A DNA stretch of 64,000 nt. Origin: an uncultured Clostridia bacterium (GTDB lineage Bacteria; Bacillota; Clostridia; UMGS1810). The position numbers were made by a program, and so were the translations under genes. The notes under the pieces are model-generated. The model searched no databases and was not told the DNA's origin. It saw only the letters and a list, made by a program, of their open reading frames with translations. This document shows, piece by piece, positions 33,213-42,027 of this stretch (its first letter is position 1; each line of letters starts with the position of its first letter). The stretch spans positions 53,583 to 117,582 of the forward strand of contig CAKSTI010000009.1 of the NCBI GenBank assembly GCA_934500705.1, given 5' to 3'.

Positions 33213-34097
33213 ATGGCAGATTTAAACGGCATAGTGGTTGTAAATAAGGAAAAGGGTTATACATCTCACGATGTTGTAAGCATAATGAGGAAAATCCTCG
33301 GCACTTCAAAAATAGGACATACCGGCACGCTCGACCCCAATGCGGAGGGCGTGCTTCCCGTCTGCGTGGGCAAGAGCACACGCCTTGCCGATATGCTCAC
33401 CTTTTCCGACAAAGAGTACATAGCCTCCGTCCGCCTCGGCATAACTACCGATACATACGACATCTGGGGCGAGGAAACGGGCAGAGCGGACGTCGGTGTT
33501 CCGGAGGAAGAACTCCTTGCCGCCGCAGAAAAATTCAAAGGCGAAATCTCACAGCTCCCCCCGATGTTCAGCGCCGTAAAGGTCAACGGCAAAAAGCTCT
33601 ATGAGCTTGCACGCAAAGGCGTTGAGGTGGAGCGCAAAAGCAGGACTGTCACCATTTACGGGCTGGAAATCACAGACTTTGACGGCGTTAATTTTAATAT
33701 GCGTGTCCGCTGTTCCAAAGGCACGTACGTCCGCTCGCTCTGCCACGATATAGGGCAGACCCTCGGCTGCGGTGCGTGTATGACCGCACTCACGAGGACA
33801 AAGTCGTCGGTTTTCGGTATGGAGGACGCAAAAACACTCGATGAAATACGGAGCACCGCCGAAGTCGGAGATGTACGCTCGCTCCTTATGCCGCCGGACA
33901 GCGTCTTTGGCGATTTAAAGCGAATAAACGTCACCGACGCTGTGAGGACAAGGCTCTTAAACGGCGCACTCTCCCGTGTTGAAGTGCCCGTCGGCAGATA
34001 CCGTGCCTATGCGCCGGACGGCGGATTTATCGGCATTACCGAGGTTTTTACGGGCGAAAAGGGGAATATAATTAAGATTGTCAAGGCTTTTTGCTGA
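33213..34097 (+). CDS. truB: tRNA pseudouridine(55) synthase
   Basis: A 294-residue protein. GIVVVNKEKGYTSHDVV starts the catalytic domain; GHTGTLDPNAEGVLPVCVG contains the catalytic Asp; RCSKGTYVRSLCHDIG is a second conserved motif. A C-terminal PUA-like region follows. It makes pseudouridine 55 in the T-loop of tRNAs. Confidence 0.98.
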   Translation: MADLNGIVVVNKEKGYTSHDVVSIMRKILGTSKIGHTGTLDPNAEGVLPVCVGKSTRLADMLTFSDKEYIASVRLGITTDTYDIWGEETGRADVGVPEEELLAAAEKFKGEISQLPPMFSAVKVNGKKLYELARKGVEVERKSRTVTIYGLEITDFDGVNFNMRVRCSKGTYVRSLCHDIGQTLGCGACMTALTRTKSSVFGMEDAKTLDEIRSTAEVGDVRSLLMPPDSVFGDLKRINVTDAVRTRLLNGALSRVEVPVGRYRAYAPDGGFIGITEVFTGEKGNIIKIVKAFC

Positions 34098-34107
34098 CGA
34101 GGTGAAT

Positions 34108-34977
34108 ATGAAAACAAAAAACGTTGTTGCCATCGGCAAGTTCGATGGTGTTCACATAGGGCACCGCACGCTTATTGAAACGGCGGCGGCTCTGTCCGAA
34201 AAACTTAATATGCGCCTTGCCGTGTACGTAATCTCTGCGCCAAATCCCAAGAGCATAACCACTCCGCAGCGGCAGGAGAGGATACTCCGTGACCTCGGCG
34301 CAGACGCTATCGTCCGCCAGGAGCTGACGGAGGACTTCCGCTCGCTTTCGCCGGAGGAGTTTGTCGACAAAATTCTTGTCGGCAAGCTGAGTGCAGGTTA
34401 CGTTGTAGTCGGCTACAACTTCCGCTTTGGATTTAACCGCAGGGGTGATGCAAAGATGCTCGGCGAGCTTTTGAGCCGCCACGGCGTCGGAATAACCGTT
34501 ATAGACAGCGTAAATGTCGAAAACGAGCCTGTAAGCTCCACACGCATAAGACGGCTAATTGAAAACGGCGATACCGAGATGACAAAAAAGTGCCTCGGCA
34601 GATATTTTTGTATGTGGGGCACAGCGTCCGAGGGCAAGCATCTGGGAGCAAAAATCGGCTTCCCCACGATTAATTTTTATCCCTCGTCCGATGCGCTCAT
34701 ACCCAAACACGGCGTGTACGTGTCCAAAGTTTTCTTAGACGGCAAAAGATACACCGGCATTACCAACGTCGGCGTAAACCCCACCGTGGAGAACGGCAAA
34801 AACATCAAGGTGGAAACTCATATCCCGTCCCTCGAAACGGGAAAACTCTACGGCAAATCCGTGCGTATAGCGTTTGCGGAGTATATACGTGGCGAGAGTA
34901 AGTTTGAAAGCGTCGGGCAGCTCAAATGTCAGCTTGAACGTGATAAGAAATATGCCCTTGAAAAATACGGAGAATGA
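34108..34977 (+). CDS. ribF: Bifunctional riboflavin kinase/FAD synthetase
   Basis: A 289-residue protein. The N-terminal FAD synthetase domain has AIGKFDGVHIGHRTLIE and GYNFRFGFNRRGD; the C-terminal riboflavin kinase has KIGFPTINFYPSSDALIP and ITNVGVNPTVENGKNIKVET. The ATG at 34108 has GAGGTG 5 bases upstream. It is the last gene of the operon, before a bidirectional terminator. No FMN riboswitch is seen. Confidence 0.97.
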   Translation: MKTKNVVAIGKFDGVHIGHRTLIETAAALSEKLNMRLAVYVISAPNPKSITTPQRQERILRDLGADAIVRQELTEDFRSLSPEEFVDKILVGKLSAGYVVVGYNFRFGFNRRGDAKMLGELLSRHGVGITVIDSVNVENEPVSSTRIRRLIENGDTEMTKKCLGRYFCMWGTASEGKHLGAKIGFPTINFYPSSDALIPKHGVYVSKVFLDGKRYTGITNVGVNPTVENGKNIKVETHIPSLETGKLYGKSVRIAFAEYIRGESKFESVGQLKCQLERDKKYALEKYGE

Positions 34978-34984
34978 CGGACAG

Positions 34985-35028
34985 AAAAAATGTGACTGTA
35001 AAAATTCGCTTTTTACAGTCACATTTTT
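34985..35028. terminator. Bidirectional terminator between ribF and mntP
   Basis: AATGTGACTGTAAAAA and TTTTTACAGTCACATT form a long perfect stem around TTCGC, with A- and T-runs on both sides. It serves both convergent genes. Confidence 0.9.
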
Positions 35029-35031
35029 GTA

Positions 35032-35607
35032 TTAAATAAAGTGCGACACAAACATTCTCAAACCTATCAGAATAAGTATCACACCGCCTGCAATCTCCGA
35101 CTTTTTCTTGTACCGTGTTCCGAATACACTGCCGATTTTCACCCCAAGCATAGAGATTATAAGCGTTGTAATTCCAATGGTTATAACGTTAAAGAATATG
35201 TTCTTTGTAAACATTCCGCCAAATCCGCAGCCGAGAGCCGCAAATGTCACACCGACCGCAAGTGCGTCAATGCTTGTTGCAATGGCAAGCGGAAGCATTG
35301 CGGAGTTTTCAAATTCCTTTTCCTCCTCGCCGTCGTCGCCGAGAGCCTCTTTTACCATATTTGCTCCGATAACGGCGAGCAGAACAAAGGCGATTATGTA
35401 GTCGAATTTGGAAATCACACTTTGAAACTTGTACCCTGCAACATAGCCTATAAACGGCATAAGCGCCTGAAATCCGCCAAAGTACAGCCCTGCGCTCAAA
35501 TAGTGCTTGGCACTTATCTTTGAGTGCGAGAGCCCCTTACAGACCGATACCGCAAATGCGTCCATAGAAAGCCCCACGGCTATCAGCAGAAGTTCTGTTA
35601 TTGTCAT
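35032..35607 (-). CDS. mntP: Manganese efflux pump MntP
   Basis: A 191-residue membrane protein with six predicted spans. GLSMDAFAVSVCKGL in the first span and ATSIDALAVGVTFAALG in the fourth carry the paired Asp residues of MntP. A charged loop (DDGEEEKEFENS) separates the halves. It exports Mn(II). No yybP-ykoY riboswitch is present directly upstream, although one is found elsewhere in the window. It lies 19 bases after the DUF5662 gene. Confidence 0.95.
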   Translation of the reverse strand: MTITELLLIAVGLSMDAFAVSVCKGLSHSKISAKHYLSAGLYFGGFQALMPFIGYVAGYKFQSVISKFDYIIAFVLLAVIGANMVKEALGDDGEEEKEFENSAMLPLAIATSIDALAVGVTFAALGCGFGGMFTKNIFFNVITIGITTLIISMLGVKIGSVFGTRYKKKSEIAGGVILILIGLRMFVSHFI

Positions 35608-35626
35608 TTAATTTTAACCCCCAAAA

Positions 35627-36169
35627 TCAGTATTCGTCATTTTTGTGTGCTCTGATGTACTCAAAAGTAGTCTTTTCTCCCTTTTCTTCAAGCATACGCA
35701 AAAGAAACTCGATATAGTCCGATGTTTTTGGGTGAATAAGCCTTGTTTTCTTTGAACGGAGAAAATAGTTAATGGGGTGCGAGTTCGTGTACTTGTCGCC
35801 CTGATACGTCTTGCTTGCGGCAACACGGTCACAGAACATCTCAATCACGTATTTTGTCGGCATCTTTATCGGCGAGAGCACCTTTGTCACGGTGTCGTAG
35901 TCCGTCCAGTATTCAAAGTGGTGCTTGTTTCTGCCCTTGTGGTGCAGCCACGCCTTGCTGTAACCGTACACCTCACGTTCACGTTCGTTGGGCGAACGCT
36001 TGCCGTCCTCGTAATACTTTGCACCGGAAGAAAACTCCGTCCACGAGTACTTGGACAGGTCGTGCCTGAGTCCCTGAAAAAAAATACCTGCCTTAAAGCA
36101 GTTTTTGATAACCTCGTGGCGGTGCGCCGTAATTGTCTTAAAATGTCCGATAGCTCCCCTTAAAAACAT
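35627..36169 (-). CDS. DUF5662 family protein
   Basis: About 180 residues. The pattern HRHEVIKNCFKAGI, GLRHDLSKYSWTEF and WLHHKGRNKHHFEYW gives several His and Asp residues in a helical protein, typical of the DUF5662 family, which may bind metal. The ATG at 36169 has GGAGG upstream. It shares a promoter with mntP. Function unknown. Confidence 0.85.
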   Translation of the reverse strand: MFLRGAIGHFKTITAHRHEVIKNCFKAGIFFQGLRHDLSKYSWTEFSSGAKYYEDGKRSPNEREREVYGYSKAWLHHKGRNKHHFEYWTDYDTVTKVLSPIKMPTKYVIEMFCDRVAASKTYQGDKYTNSHPINYFLRSKKTRLIHPKTSDYIEFLLRMLEEKGEKTTFEYIRAHKNDEY

Positions 36170-36191
36170 CTTTTCGTCCTCCGTTGTTACA

Positions 36192-36220
36192 ATTATATTC
36201 TTTATTACGTTAAAAGTCAA
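36192..36220 (-). promoter_or_regulatory. Promoter of the DUF5662-mntP pair
   Basis: TTGACT (36215-36220), 17 bases, TATAAT (36192-36197) on the minus strand, about 22 bases before the ATG. Confidence 0.85.
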
Positions 36221-36228
36221 GCAGACGG

Positions 36229-36256
36229 TTGCATTATTTTGAATTTGTGGTAAAAT
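36229..36256 (+). promoter_or_regulatory. Promoter of the CYTH gene
   Basis: TTGCAT (36229-36234), 16 bases, TAAAAT (36251-36256), 18 bases before the ATG, so the leader is very short. Confidence 0.6.
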
Positions 36257-36274
36257 TATACCGAGGTGTTTTTA

Positions 36275-36778
36275 ATGAATTACGAAATAGAAAAAAAGTT
36301 TTTAATAGCAAAACCCGATGAGGAATTTTTAAAGAAACTGCCCGGCTGTGAATTCAGCGAGATAGAGCAGATTTATTTAAAAGCCGCCGACGGCGTTTCC
36401 GAGAGAATACGTATGCGCAAATATGACGGCTCCGTCGTCTACTATCATACCCTTAAAAAGCGTATATCCGATATGCGCCGTATCGAGGAGGAGAAAACCG
36501 TCACCGCCGACGAATATAACGAGCTTAAAAAAAGAGCCGACAAAGACCTGTCGGCAATATATAAGTGTCGCTATTGTATTCCTTACGGTGGGCACACATT
36601 GGAGATAGACGTCTTTCCGTTCTGGAAAAACCGGGCGTATCTCGAAGTTGAGCTTTCGGACGAAAACGAGGCTTTCTCACTTCCGCCGTATATAAAGATT
36701 ATCCGTGACGTCACCGCCGACGGACGCTACACAAACCACTCGCTTGCCTACCGTGTGCCCGATGAGGATTTACTTTGA
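36275..36778 (+). CDS. CYTH-domain triphosphatase-like protein
   Basis: A 167-residue protein. NYEIEKKFLIA at the start is the ExExK motif; ERIRMRKYDGSVVYYHTLKK and TLEIDVFPFWKNRAYLEVEL are the other strands of the triphosphate tunnel. Members hydrolyse inorganic triphosphate or nucleoside triphosphates, and a few are class IV adenylate cyclases. GAGGTG lies 6 bases before the ATG. Its end overlaps the convergent gatD by 9 bases. Confidence 0.92.
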   Translation: MNYEIEKKFLIAKPDEEFLKKLPGCEFSEIEQIYLKAADGVSERIRMRKYDGSVVYYHTLKKRISDMRRIEEEKTVTADEYNELKKRADKDLSAIYKCRYCIPYGGHTLEIDVFPFWKNRAYLEVELSDENEAFSLPPYIKIIRDVTADGRYTNHSLAYRVPDEDLL

Positions 36779-37489
36779 TAAAAACCGCTTTATAACGTAT
36801 TCGTGAGCCGCATTCTCCGCTCTGTCATCAAGAGGGGAGAGTTCGGCTTTCCCGTATTTTTTAAGGAGCGTGTTTGCAAGTATCTTGTCCGCAAGGAGCG
36901 GATTTTTGGGCAAAAGCGGCCCGTGCAGATACGTGGCAACCACGTTTTTGTAAACCACGCCTTCATATCCGCCCCCGTCGTTGTTTCCCTTGCCGCAGAG
37001 CACCTTACCGAGAGGTTTGTGGTCGCCTATGAACGTTCTGCCGCCGTGGTTTTCAAATCCCACAACCGTTCCGCCGGCAAATTCGCTTTCCAGCACTATG
37101 TTGCCTATTAAACGTTGTCTGCCCTGCTCGGTGTAAATGTCTAAAAGTCCTATTCCCTCAATGGCCTCATCGCCCATTTTGTAGTATCTGCCGAGGAGCT
37201 GATAACCGCCGCATACCGCAAGCAGTGAGCCGCCGTCGTTTGCATACGCCTTTATCTCGTCCTTAAATTCGCACAGGCGGTCGCACACCAGCTTTTGCTC
37301 CCTGTCCGAGCCGCCGCCGATAAATATTATGTCCGTGTTTGCAAAGTCTATGCCGTCCGCAAGCTCGTATTCGTGTATGTTTGCCGTGATACCACGCAGT
37401 TCGCACCGACGCTTTAAGGTTATTATGTTCCCACGGTCGCCGTACAGATTTAAAAGGTCGGGGTATAGATGCGCTATGTTAATTTCCAT
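36770..37489 (-). CDS. gatD: Lipid II isoglutaminyl synthase, glutaminase subunit
   Basis: A 239-residue class I glutamine amidotransferase. HLYPDLLNLYGDRGNI is the N-terminal signature; LLAVCGGYQLLG holds the nucleophile Cys, and ATYLHGPLLPKN the catalytic His. With MurT it amidates the D-glutamate of lipid II. The ATG at 37489 has GGAGG upstream and lies one base beyond the murT stop region, giving a small overlap. Confidence 0.97.
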   Translation of the reverse strand: MEINIAHLYPDLLNLYGDRGNIITLKRRCELRGITANIHEYELADGIDFANTDIIFIGGGSDREQKLVCDRLCEFKDEIKAYANDGGSLLAVCGGYQLLGRYYKMGDEAIEGIGLLDIYTEQGRQRLIGNIVLESEFAGGTVVGFENHGGRTFIGDHKPLGKVLCGKGNNDGGGYEGVVYKNVVATYLHGPLLPKNPLLADKILANTLLKKYGKAELSPLDDRAENAAHEYVIKRFLSK

Positions 37490-37490
37490 C

Positions 37491-38831
37491 TTATTTGTCC
37501 TCCAAAGCCCTGAGATTGTTCTGCGTGTCAAACAGCGCAGTGTAGTTAATCAGCACGTAGCATATTTCGCCCTCGCCCTGCGATGTTTTGAGCAGAACTT
37601 CACGGGTGTTGTCCGCAGTTTTAACGTTATCAAACCCGGCGTATTTAAGTCTGAGCGCCATATCGTATTTGCGTATGCCGGACGCCGTGAGCGATGCAAT
37701 GTTTGCATTTGCAAGTTTCTCGTAGTCCACGTCCCAAATCCACGACACATCTCTGCCGTCCTGGGCGTTGTCGTTTAGCACAATCATAACGTCCTTTTTC
37801 TTTGGGTCGCTGCAAAGCGTGGCTATTGCCTGGTTAAAGCCGGCAGGGTTTTTGGAAAGGTTTAATACAACCGTCTTTCCTTTAATCTTAAAGGGTTCCA
37901 TTCTGCCAATCTGCGGTTTGTAATTTTTAAATACCTTTTCGGCGTTTTCCGTCTTTCCGCCCACACTGTCAAACGCCGCAAATGACGCAAGCAGGTTGTA
38001 TATGTTGTAAAACCCACGGTAGTCCACCGCAAACCGCATCTTTTTGCCGCCAAAGTCAAGCGTAAACGCAATTCCGTCCGCAAGGTCTACCTCGCTTGCA
38101 CTGTAATCGGGGGTCGGACGGCAAAATCCGCATTTTTCGCATCGGTAGTCGCCGAGCTGGCTGTATAGGTAGTAGCTGTATGTCAGCTCGTTTCCGCATT
38201 TTAGGCAAAAGCGCCCCTCTTTTGTTTCGTTTCCCGTTAAGTTGACGTTTTCGGACACGCCATAGTACAGGCACTTCCTGCCCTCGCCGAACTGTGCGCA
38301 CAGCGGGTCGTCGGCGTTTAATATCAGCGTTGTGTCCGTGAGCTTTTCGAGCGCCTCGTTTAAAAGGCGTATGGTTATGTCAATCTCGCCGTACCTGTCC
38401 AGCTGGTCACGGAACAGGTTTGTTATTACAATCTTATTGGGCGTAACGTGCTTTATTATGTGCCTCAGGCTCGCCTCGTCGCACTCTATCGCCGCAAAGT
38501 CGGCGTTGAGCCTGCCGAAAACCGACGCCTTGTCTATAAAGGCGCACGCAACGCCTGGCAGCATATTTGCGCCCACATTGTTGCACACAACTCCGTCACT
38601 CTGCGTTTTTAACAGCGAGTATAAGAGGTTGTTGGTTGTCGTCTTGCCGTTTGTTCCGCAAACCATAATAACTTCACGGCGCACCTGTTTTGACAAATAT
38701 TTAAGCACATCTGGCGAGATTTTAAGCGCAATTCCGCCCGGTGTGGAAGAACCCTTCTTCCCTGCGAGCTTTCCCGCCATAATTAAAAATTTGCATACGA
38801 TAATCGCAAGTATAATTCGGATTTTTTTCAT
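37491..38831 (-). CDS. murT: Lipid II isoglutaminyl synthase, Mur ligase-like subunit
   Basis: A 446-residue Mur-ligase-fold protein. VCGTNGKTTTNNLLYSLLK is the ATP-binding loop. A four-Cys zinc ribbon (CLKCGNELTYSYYLYSQ, then CEKCGFC) is inserted, as in MurT. The C-terminal DUF1727 region contains VLNLSKNPAGFNQAI and DGRDVSWIWDVDYE. It forms a complex with GatD encoded next. The N-terminal hydrophobic segment may give membrane contact. Confidence 0.97.
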   Translation of the reverse strand: MKKIRIILAIIVCKFLIMAGKLAGKKGSSTPGGIALKISPDVLKYLSKQVRREVIMVCGTNGKTTTNNLLYSLLKTQSDGVVCNNVGANMLPGVACAFIDKASVFGRLNADFAAIECDEASLRHIIKHVTPNKIVITNLFRDQLDRYGEIDITIRLLNEALEKLTDTTLILNADDPLCAQFGEGRKCLYYGVSENVNLTGNETKEGRFCLKCGNELTYSYYLYSQLGDYRCEKCGFCRPTPDYSASEVDLADGIAFTLDFGGKKMRFAVDYRGFYNIYNLLASFAAFDSVGGKTENAEKVFKNYKPQIGRMEPFKIKGKTVVLNLSKNPAGFNQAIATLCSDPKKKDVMIVLNDNAQDGRDVSWIWDVDYEKLANANIASLTASGIRKYDMALRLKYAGFDNVKTADNTREVLLKTSQGEGEICYVLINYTALFDTQNNLRALEDK

Positions 38832-38848
38832 AAAATTCCTCCGCCGTG

Positions 38849-38877
38849 AGTATAAAAGTTAATTTTCGGGGATACAA
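38849..38877 (-). promoter_or_regulatory. Promoter of murT-gatD
   Basis: TTGTAT (38872-38877), 17 bases, TATACT (38849-38854) on the minus strand, 18 bases before the ATG. Confidence 0.6.
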
Positions 38878-38884
38878 TATGCTT

Positions 38885-38955
38885 GTAAGAAGCCGCTCAG
38901 CAGCGGCGTACTTACTCCCCCTTTTTAATGCCGCAGCAGATTTAAATGTTGCGGC
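38885..38955. terminator. Two hairpins after the PTS-IIC-like gene
   Basis: GCCGCT/AGCGGC (38892-38907) is followed on the minus strand by TTCTTAC and is a modest terminator for the gene ending at 38964. A second stem, GCCGCA/TGCGGC (38930-38955), has a T-rich tail only on the plus strand. Confidence 0.5.
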
Positions 38956-38963
38956 TTTGCTTT

Positions 38964-39983
38964 TTACAGATTTAATTTTAAATCGCTGTCTTTAATCCAG
39001 CCTAATTTTTTAAACGGTTTTGCAATAATCCACGTGAGCACCGCCGGCAGAATAAAGCATATAACCACCATCGCAAGAATTTGGTCAGAGCCGATGCCCT
39101 CCAAACTCATAACGCCGATAGGCCCCACCAGACCGCACGTTCCCATTCCCGATGCAATGGCAACCGGGTTTTCCATCCGGAATACAAATGCCGAGAGTAT
39201 TCCGGTTATTGCCGACGTGATTATCGGCGGCAGCCATATTATCGGCTTTTTAACAATGTTGCCGATTTGGAGCATACTCGTTCCCAGTCCCTGGGCGAGC
39301 AGACCGCCCCAGCCGTTTGCCGCAAAGCTCATCACAGCAAATCCAATCATCTGCGCACAGCAGCCGGCAGTTGCCGCTCCGCCCGCAATCCCCGTGAGGG
39401 AGAGCATAGCGCATATGGCGGCAGAGCTAATCGGCAGTGTCAGACAAATGCCCACCGTCATAGAAACGAGTGCACCCATAAGTATTGGCTGCATCTCCGT
39501 AAACGACATTATCATCTGTCCGAGTCCGTCCATAATTTTGGATATTCCGGGCCCTACAAGGAGCGATAGCGCCACACCGACAGATATAGTCACCGTCGGA
39601 GTTATTATAATGTCAAGTTTTGTTGATTTGTATACCAGTTTTCCAAGCTCTGTTGCAACCACAACCGCTACATATACGCCGAGCGGGCCTCCGAGCTTGT
39701 TTGCCGCACAGCCGACTGCGCACAGCGAAAACAGCACAAGTCCCTGTGCTCCGAGTGCCGAGCCGATGGCAATGGCCATAGCCGCACCCTGCGCCTGCGA
39801 GCAAAAGTCCTTCATCTCCGCAAAGAACTTTGCCGCCGGTTTGTAAGTTACGTAGTCCGACACGGTGCCGAAAATCGTTCCGATAAGCAGTGACGCAAAA
39901 AGACCGAGAGCCATTGCCCCCAAAGCGTCAATAAAGTACCGTTTCGGTGAAAGAATAATTCCCTTTTTCTTTAAATAACTCAT
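38964..39983 (-). CDS. PTS EIIC-like membrane protein (PfoR type)
   Basis: A 339-residue protein with about nine to ten membrane spans. GAMALGLFASLLIGTIFGT, MAIAIGSALGAQGLVLFSL and VGPIGVMSLEGIGSD match the PTS_EIIC_2 family, which includes PfoR, once named as a perfringolysin regulator. There are no EIIA or EIIB genes nearby, so it may be a stand-alone transporter. The ATG at 39983 has GAGGTG upstream. The promoter is at 40013. Confidence 0.88.
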   Translation of the reverse strand: MSYLKKKGIILSPKRYFIDALGAMALGLFASLLIGTIFGTVSDYVTYKPAAKFFAEMKDFCSQAQGAAMAIAIGSALGAQGLVLFSLCAVGCAANKLGGPLGVYVAVVVATELGKLVYKSTKLDIIITPTVTISVGVALSLLVGPGISKIMDGLGQMIMSFTEMQPILMGALVSMTVGICLTLPISSAAICAMLSLTGIAGGAATAGCCAQMIGFAVMSFAANGWGGLLAQGLGTSMLQIGNIVKKPIIWLPPIITSAITGILSAFVFRMENPVAIASGMGTCGLVGPIGVMSLEGIGSDQILAMVVICFILPAVLTWIIAKPFKKLGWIKDSDLKLNL

Positions 39984-40012
39984 TTTGTCACCTCGTAAGT
40001 AATAATAGAACA

Positions 40013-40041
40013 AGTATATACCATATTCAAACTTTTTTCAA
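40013..40041 (-). promoter_or_regulatory. Promoter of the PTS-IIC-like gene
   Basis: TTGAAA (40036-40041), 17 bases, TATACT (40013-40018) on the minus strand, about 30 bases before the ATG. Confidence 0.75.
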
Positions 40042-40111
40042 TACAAACCTGTTCTTTTTGTAAATTTTATATCATATTCTTTACAAGAATTATTGTATTG
40101 GCGGTGATAAA

Positions 40112-41356
40112 ATGTCCTGTGCTTGTCTTGTGTCCGAGCGTGGCGTAAAGGACAGACTGATTTATGTAAATTCCGACGGCGAACTTATCTTTACCGTAAA
40201 AGGCGAAAAAACGGAGATAATCTGCAAAGACGTCAGCTGTGACTTTGACGTGACGGCAGACCGTGGCGGAGTCGGCATTGCTGTTGTGAGCCTTGCCGGT
40301 GCGCTTTTGTACCTCAATTTCAGCGGCGGCGAGTGGCGCAAATATACTATTCTCGACAGCCGAAAAAGCGGCAAAAAAATAAACGGCGTGCATCTTTTAA
40401 AGATAAACGGACGCCTTCACGCCTTCTACTGCATCGAGTACGAGGGACGAATGATGCTCATTCATCATATAATAGACGGTGAGCGCCGTGAGCCGTCCGT
40501 CATAGATTACGTGGGGCTCAGGTGCGTGTACGACGTCTGCGCCGATGAAAATATGAACATACACATTCTCTATGCCGACGAGAGTGCGCACCTTAAATAT
40601 ACCGTGTTTTCCAATTCGCAAAAAAGGTATGTTCCCTCGGACTTTGCCACGGATGACGAGGTGAGGGGAGTAAGCTGCGTGTTTGCCGATGCCCTCTGCG
40701 CCGCATATCTCACCCGTGAGAGGGCGTATAACGTCATAAACTGCGTAAACCTTTCCACGGGCGAAAAGCACACCGTCGGCTTTGGCGTAGATGCCCTCAG
40801 CGAACCGTGCATCTTTACCGACGGCAAGACGGTCTTTGTCCAGTGGTGCGAAAAGGGTTATGCCTTTGAGTGCAGTGCCGACGGCAGTTTTAAGTTTTCC
40901 AGAGCACGCTCCGTCGGTCAGAGCGGCGGCACTCTCTGCGTGCGCAGTCCGTACAATGAGAGCCTTCTCTGCATAAAGCGGTGCGCCGCAGCGCATACCA
41001 AAACTCCGCTTGCAAGTGCGGCGTCGGTTTTCTCCGCCCTGTGCACGGCGGCAAAACCAGCCTTTGAGCCTAAGGGGACAGATGTGCAAAAGTTCGCCGC
41101 CGAAAATGCCGAGTCGTTTGACGAAGGCTACCCCAAAGACGTTCTCTATGACCTTGAAAGACGGCTCGGCGAGCTTGAAGTCCGCTTTGACGAGCTTGCA
41201 AAGGCAATGTGCGCCCAATGCGCCGAGCCGCCCAAAACGGAAATAAACCCCGAAAACGTCGGCGACGTGGACGAGGAGAATTTGGAACTTTTTCAAAAAA
41301 CCGAAATATCGCAAATCAATGCAGATGAATATGTCAATCCAGAGGAGGAATTATAG
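40112..41356 (+). CDS. Hypothetical beta-propeller-like protein
   Basis: A 414-residue protein with no signal peptide. Residues 10-290 are rich in short beta strands with repeated units (for example DRLIYVNSDGELIFTV, NIHILYADESAHLKYTVF, FVQWCEKGYAFECSADGSFK), which suggests a propeller. The C-terminal 70 residues include a short coiled coil (VLYDLERRLGELEVRFDEL) and an acidic tail. The next gene starts at the last base of its stop codon, so the two are coupled. I do not recognise a named family; a spore-coat or surface role is only a guess. Confidence 0.75.
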   Translation: MSCACLVSERGVKDRLIYVNSDGELIFTVKGEKTEIICKDVSCDFDVTADRGGVGIAVVSLAGALLYLNFSGGEWRKYTILDSRKSGKKINGVHLLKINGRLHAFYCIEYEGRMMLIHHIIDGERREPSVIDYVGLRCVYDVCADENMNIHILYADESAHLKYTVFSNSQKRYVPSDFATDDEVRGVSCVFADALCAAYLTRERAYNVINCVNLSTGEKHTVGFGVDALSEPCIFTDGKTVFVQWCEKGYAFECSADGSFKFSRARSVGQSGGTLCVRSPYNESLLCIKRCAAAHTKTPLASAASVFSALCTAAKPAFEPKGTDVQKFAAENAESFDEGYPKDVLYDLERRLGELEVRFDELAKAMCAQCAEPPKTEINPENVGDVDEENLELFQKTEISQINADEYVNPEEEL

Positions 41357-41988
41357 TGGACAGTATCAGAATAGCAAATTTTTTGTACCCGTACGTGCGT
41401 TTTTTTAACGCCGACCCCAATCTTTCGAGCGTGGATTTTTATATGGGCAATTCGCTCCTTGCCTCAAACATAAACTTCGGCAGTTTTTCGTCTTATTTAA
41501 AGGTTGCCAAAGGCAGACAGGAATTCCGCATTACCGAAAAAGGGAATAAAAATAACGTCATCGCAACCCTTACCCTTAACTTTAATGACGGCGAGGTCTA
41601 CACCGTTGCCGCAGCAGCCGACGGGGGCAAAACCATTGCCTACGGCATCGCCGAGCCTACCGACAGGGAGAACCTCAACTACGGGCACCTGCGTGTGTGC
41701 CATCTCTCGCCCAACGCAGGCAAAGTGGACGTCACCGCCAACGGCTATACAATACTCGGCGATATAGACTATCTCGAAGTCAGCAATTACATCACCATTG
41801 CGCCCGGCAGATACGACATCAAGCTCAACAAAAGCGGCACGGACGAAACCGTGCTCAACGTAAGCTCCCAGACGATGCGTGCCGGCGTTTACAACACTCT
41901 CTATATCATAGGTCTTGCAGGCGGCGAGCCGTCACTCAGAGCTGTGCTCACCATAGACGCCGCAAGTTATACGGGATATTATTTGTAA
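41356..41988 (+). CDS. DUF4397 domain protein
   Basis: A 210-residue protein with two DUF4397-type beta units: VRFFNADPNLSSVDFYMG with FGSFSSYLKVAKGRQEF, and LRVCHLSPNAGKVDVTAN with YITIAPGRYDIKL. There is no signal peptide. It starts at GTG with GAGGAGG about 6 bases upstream. DUF4397 proteins in Clostridia are often surface- or spore-associated; the function is unknown. Confidence 0.85.
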   Translation: MDSIRIANFLYPYVRFFNADPNLSSVDFYMGNSLLASNINFGSFSSYLKVAKGRQEFRITEKGNKNNVIATLTLNFNDGEVYTVAAAADGGKTIAYGIAEPTDRENLNYGHLRVCHLSPNAGKVDVTANGYTILGDIDYLEVSNYITIAPGRYDIKLNKSGTDETVLNVSSQTMRAGVYNTLYIIGLAGGEPSLRAVLTIDAASYTGYYL

Positions 41989-41994
41989 AAGTGC

Positions 41995-42023
41995 TTGCAA
42001 AAGGGAAAAATGTGTGATATAAT
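41995..42023 (+). promoter_or_regulatory. Strong promoter of the 6S-like RNA
   Basis: TTGCAA (41995-42000), 17 bases ending in TGTGA, TATAAT (42018-42023). Initiation expected near 42028-42030. It lies just after the DUF4397 gene and no protein gene follows within 370 bases. Confidence 0.88.
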
Positions 42024-42027
42024 TACG

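Noticed and set aside
35608..35626. A manganese riboswitch in front of mntP
   Set aside because: The gap to the upstream gene is only 19 bases and the shared leader before the DUF5662 gene is too short to hold the aptamer.
39034..39846. A 270-codon plus-strand frame
   Set aside because: It is antisense to the PTS-IIC-like membrane protein and its Pro/Ser/Ile-rich product is typical of a shadow frame.
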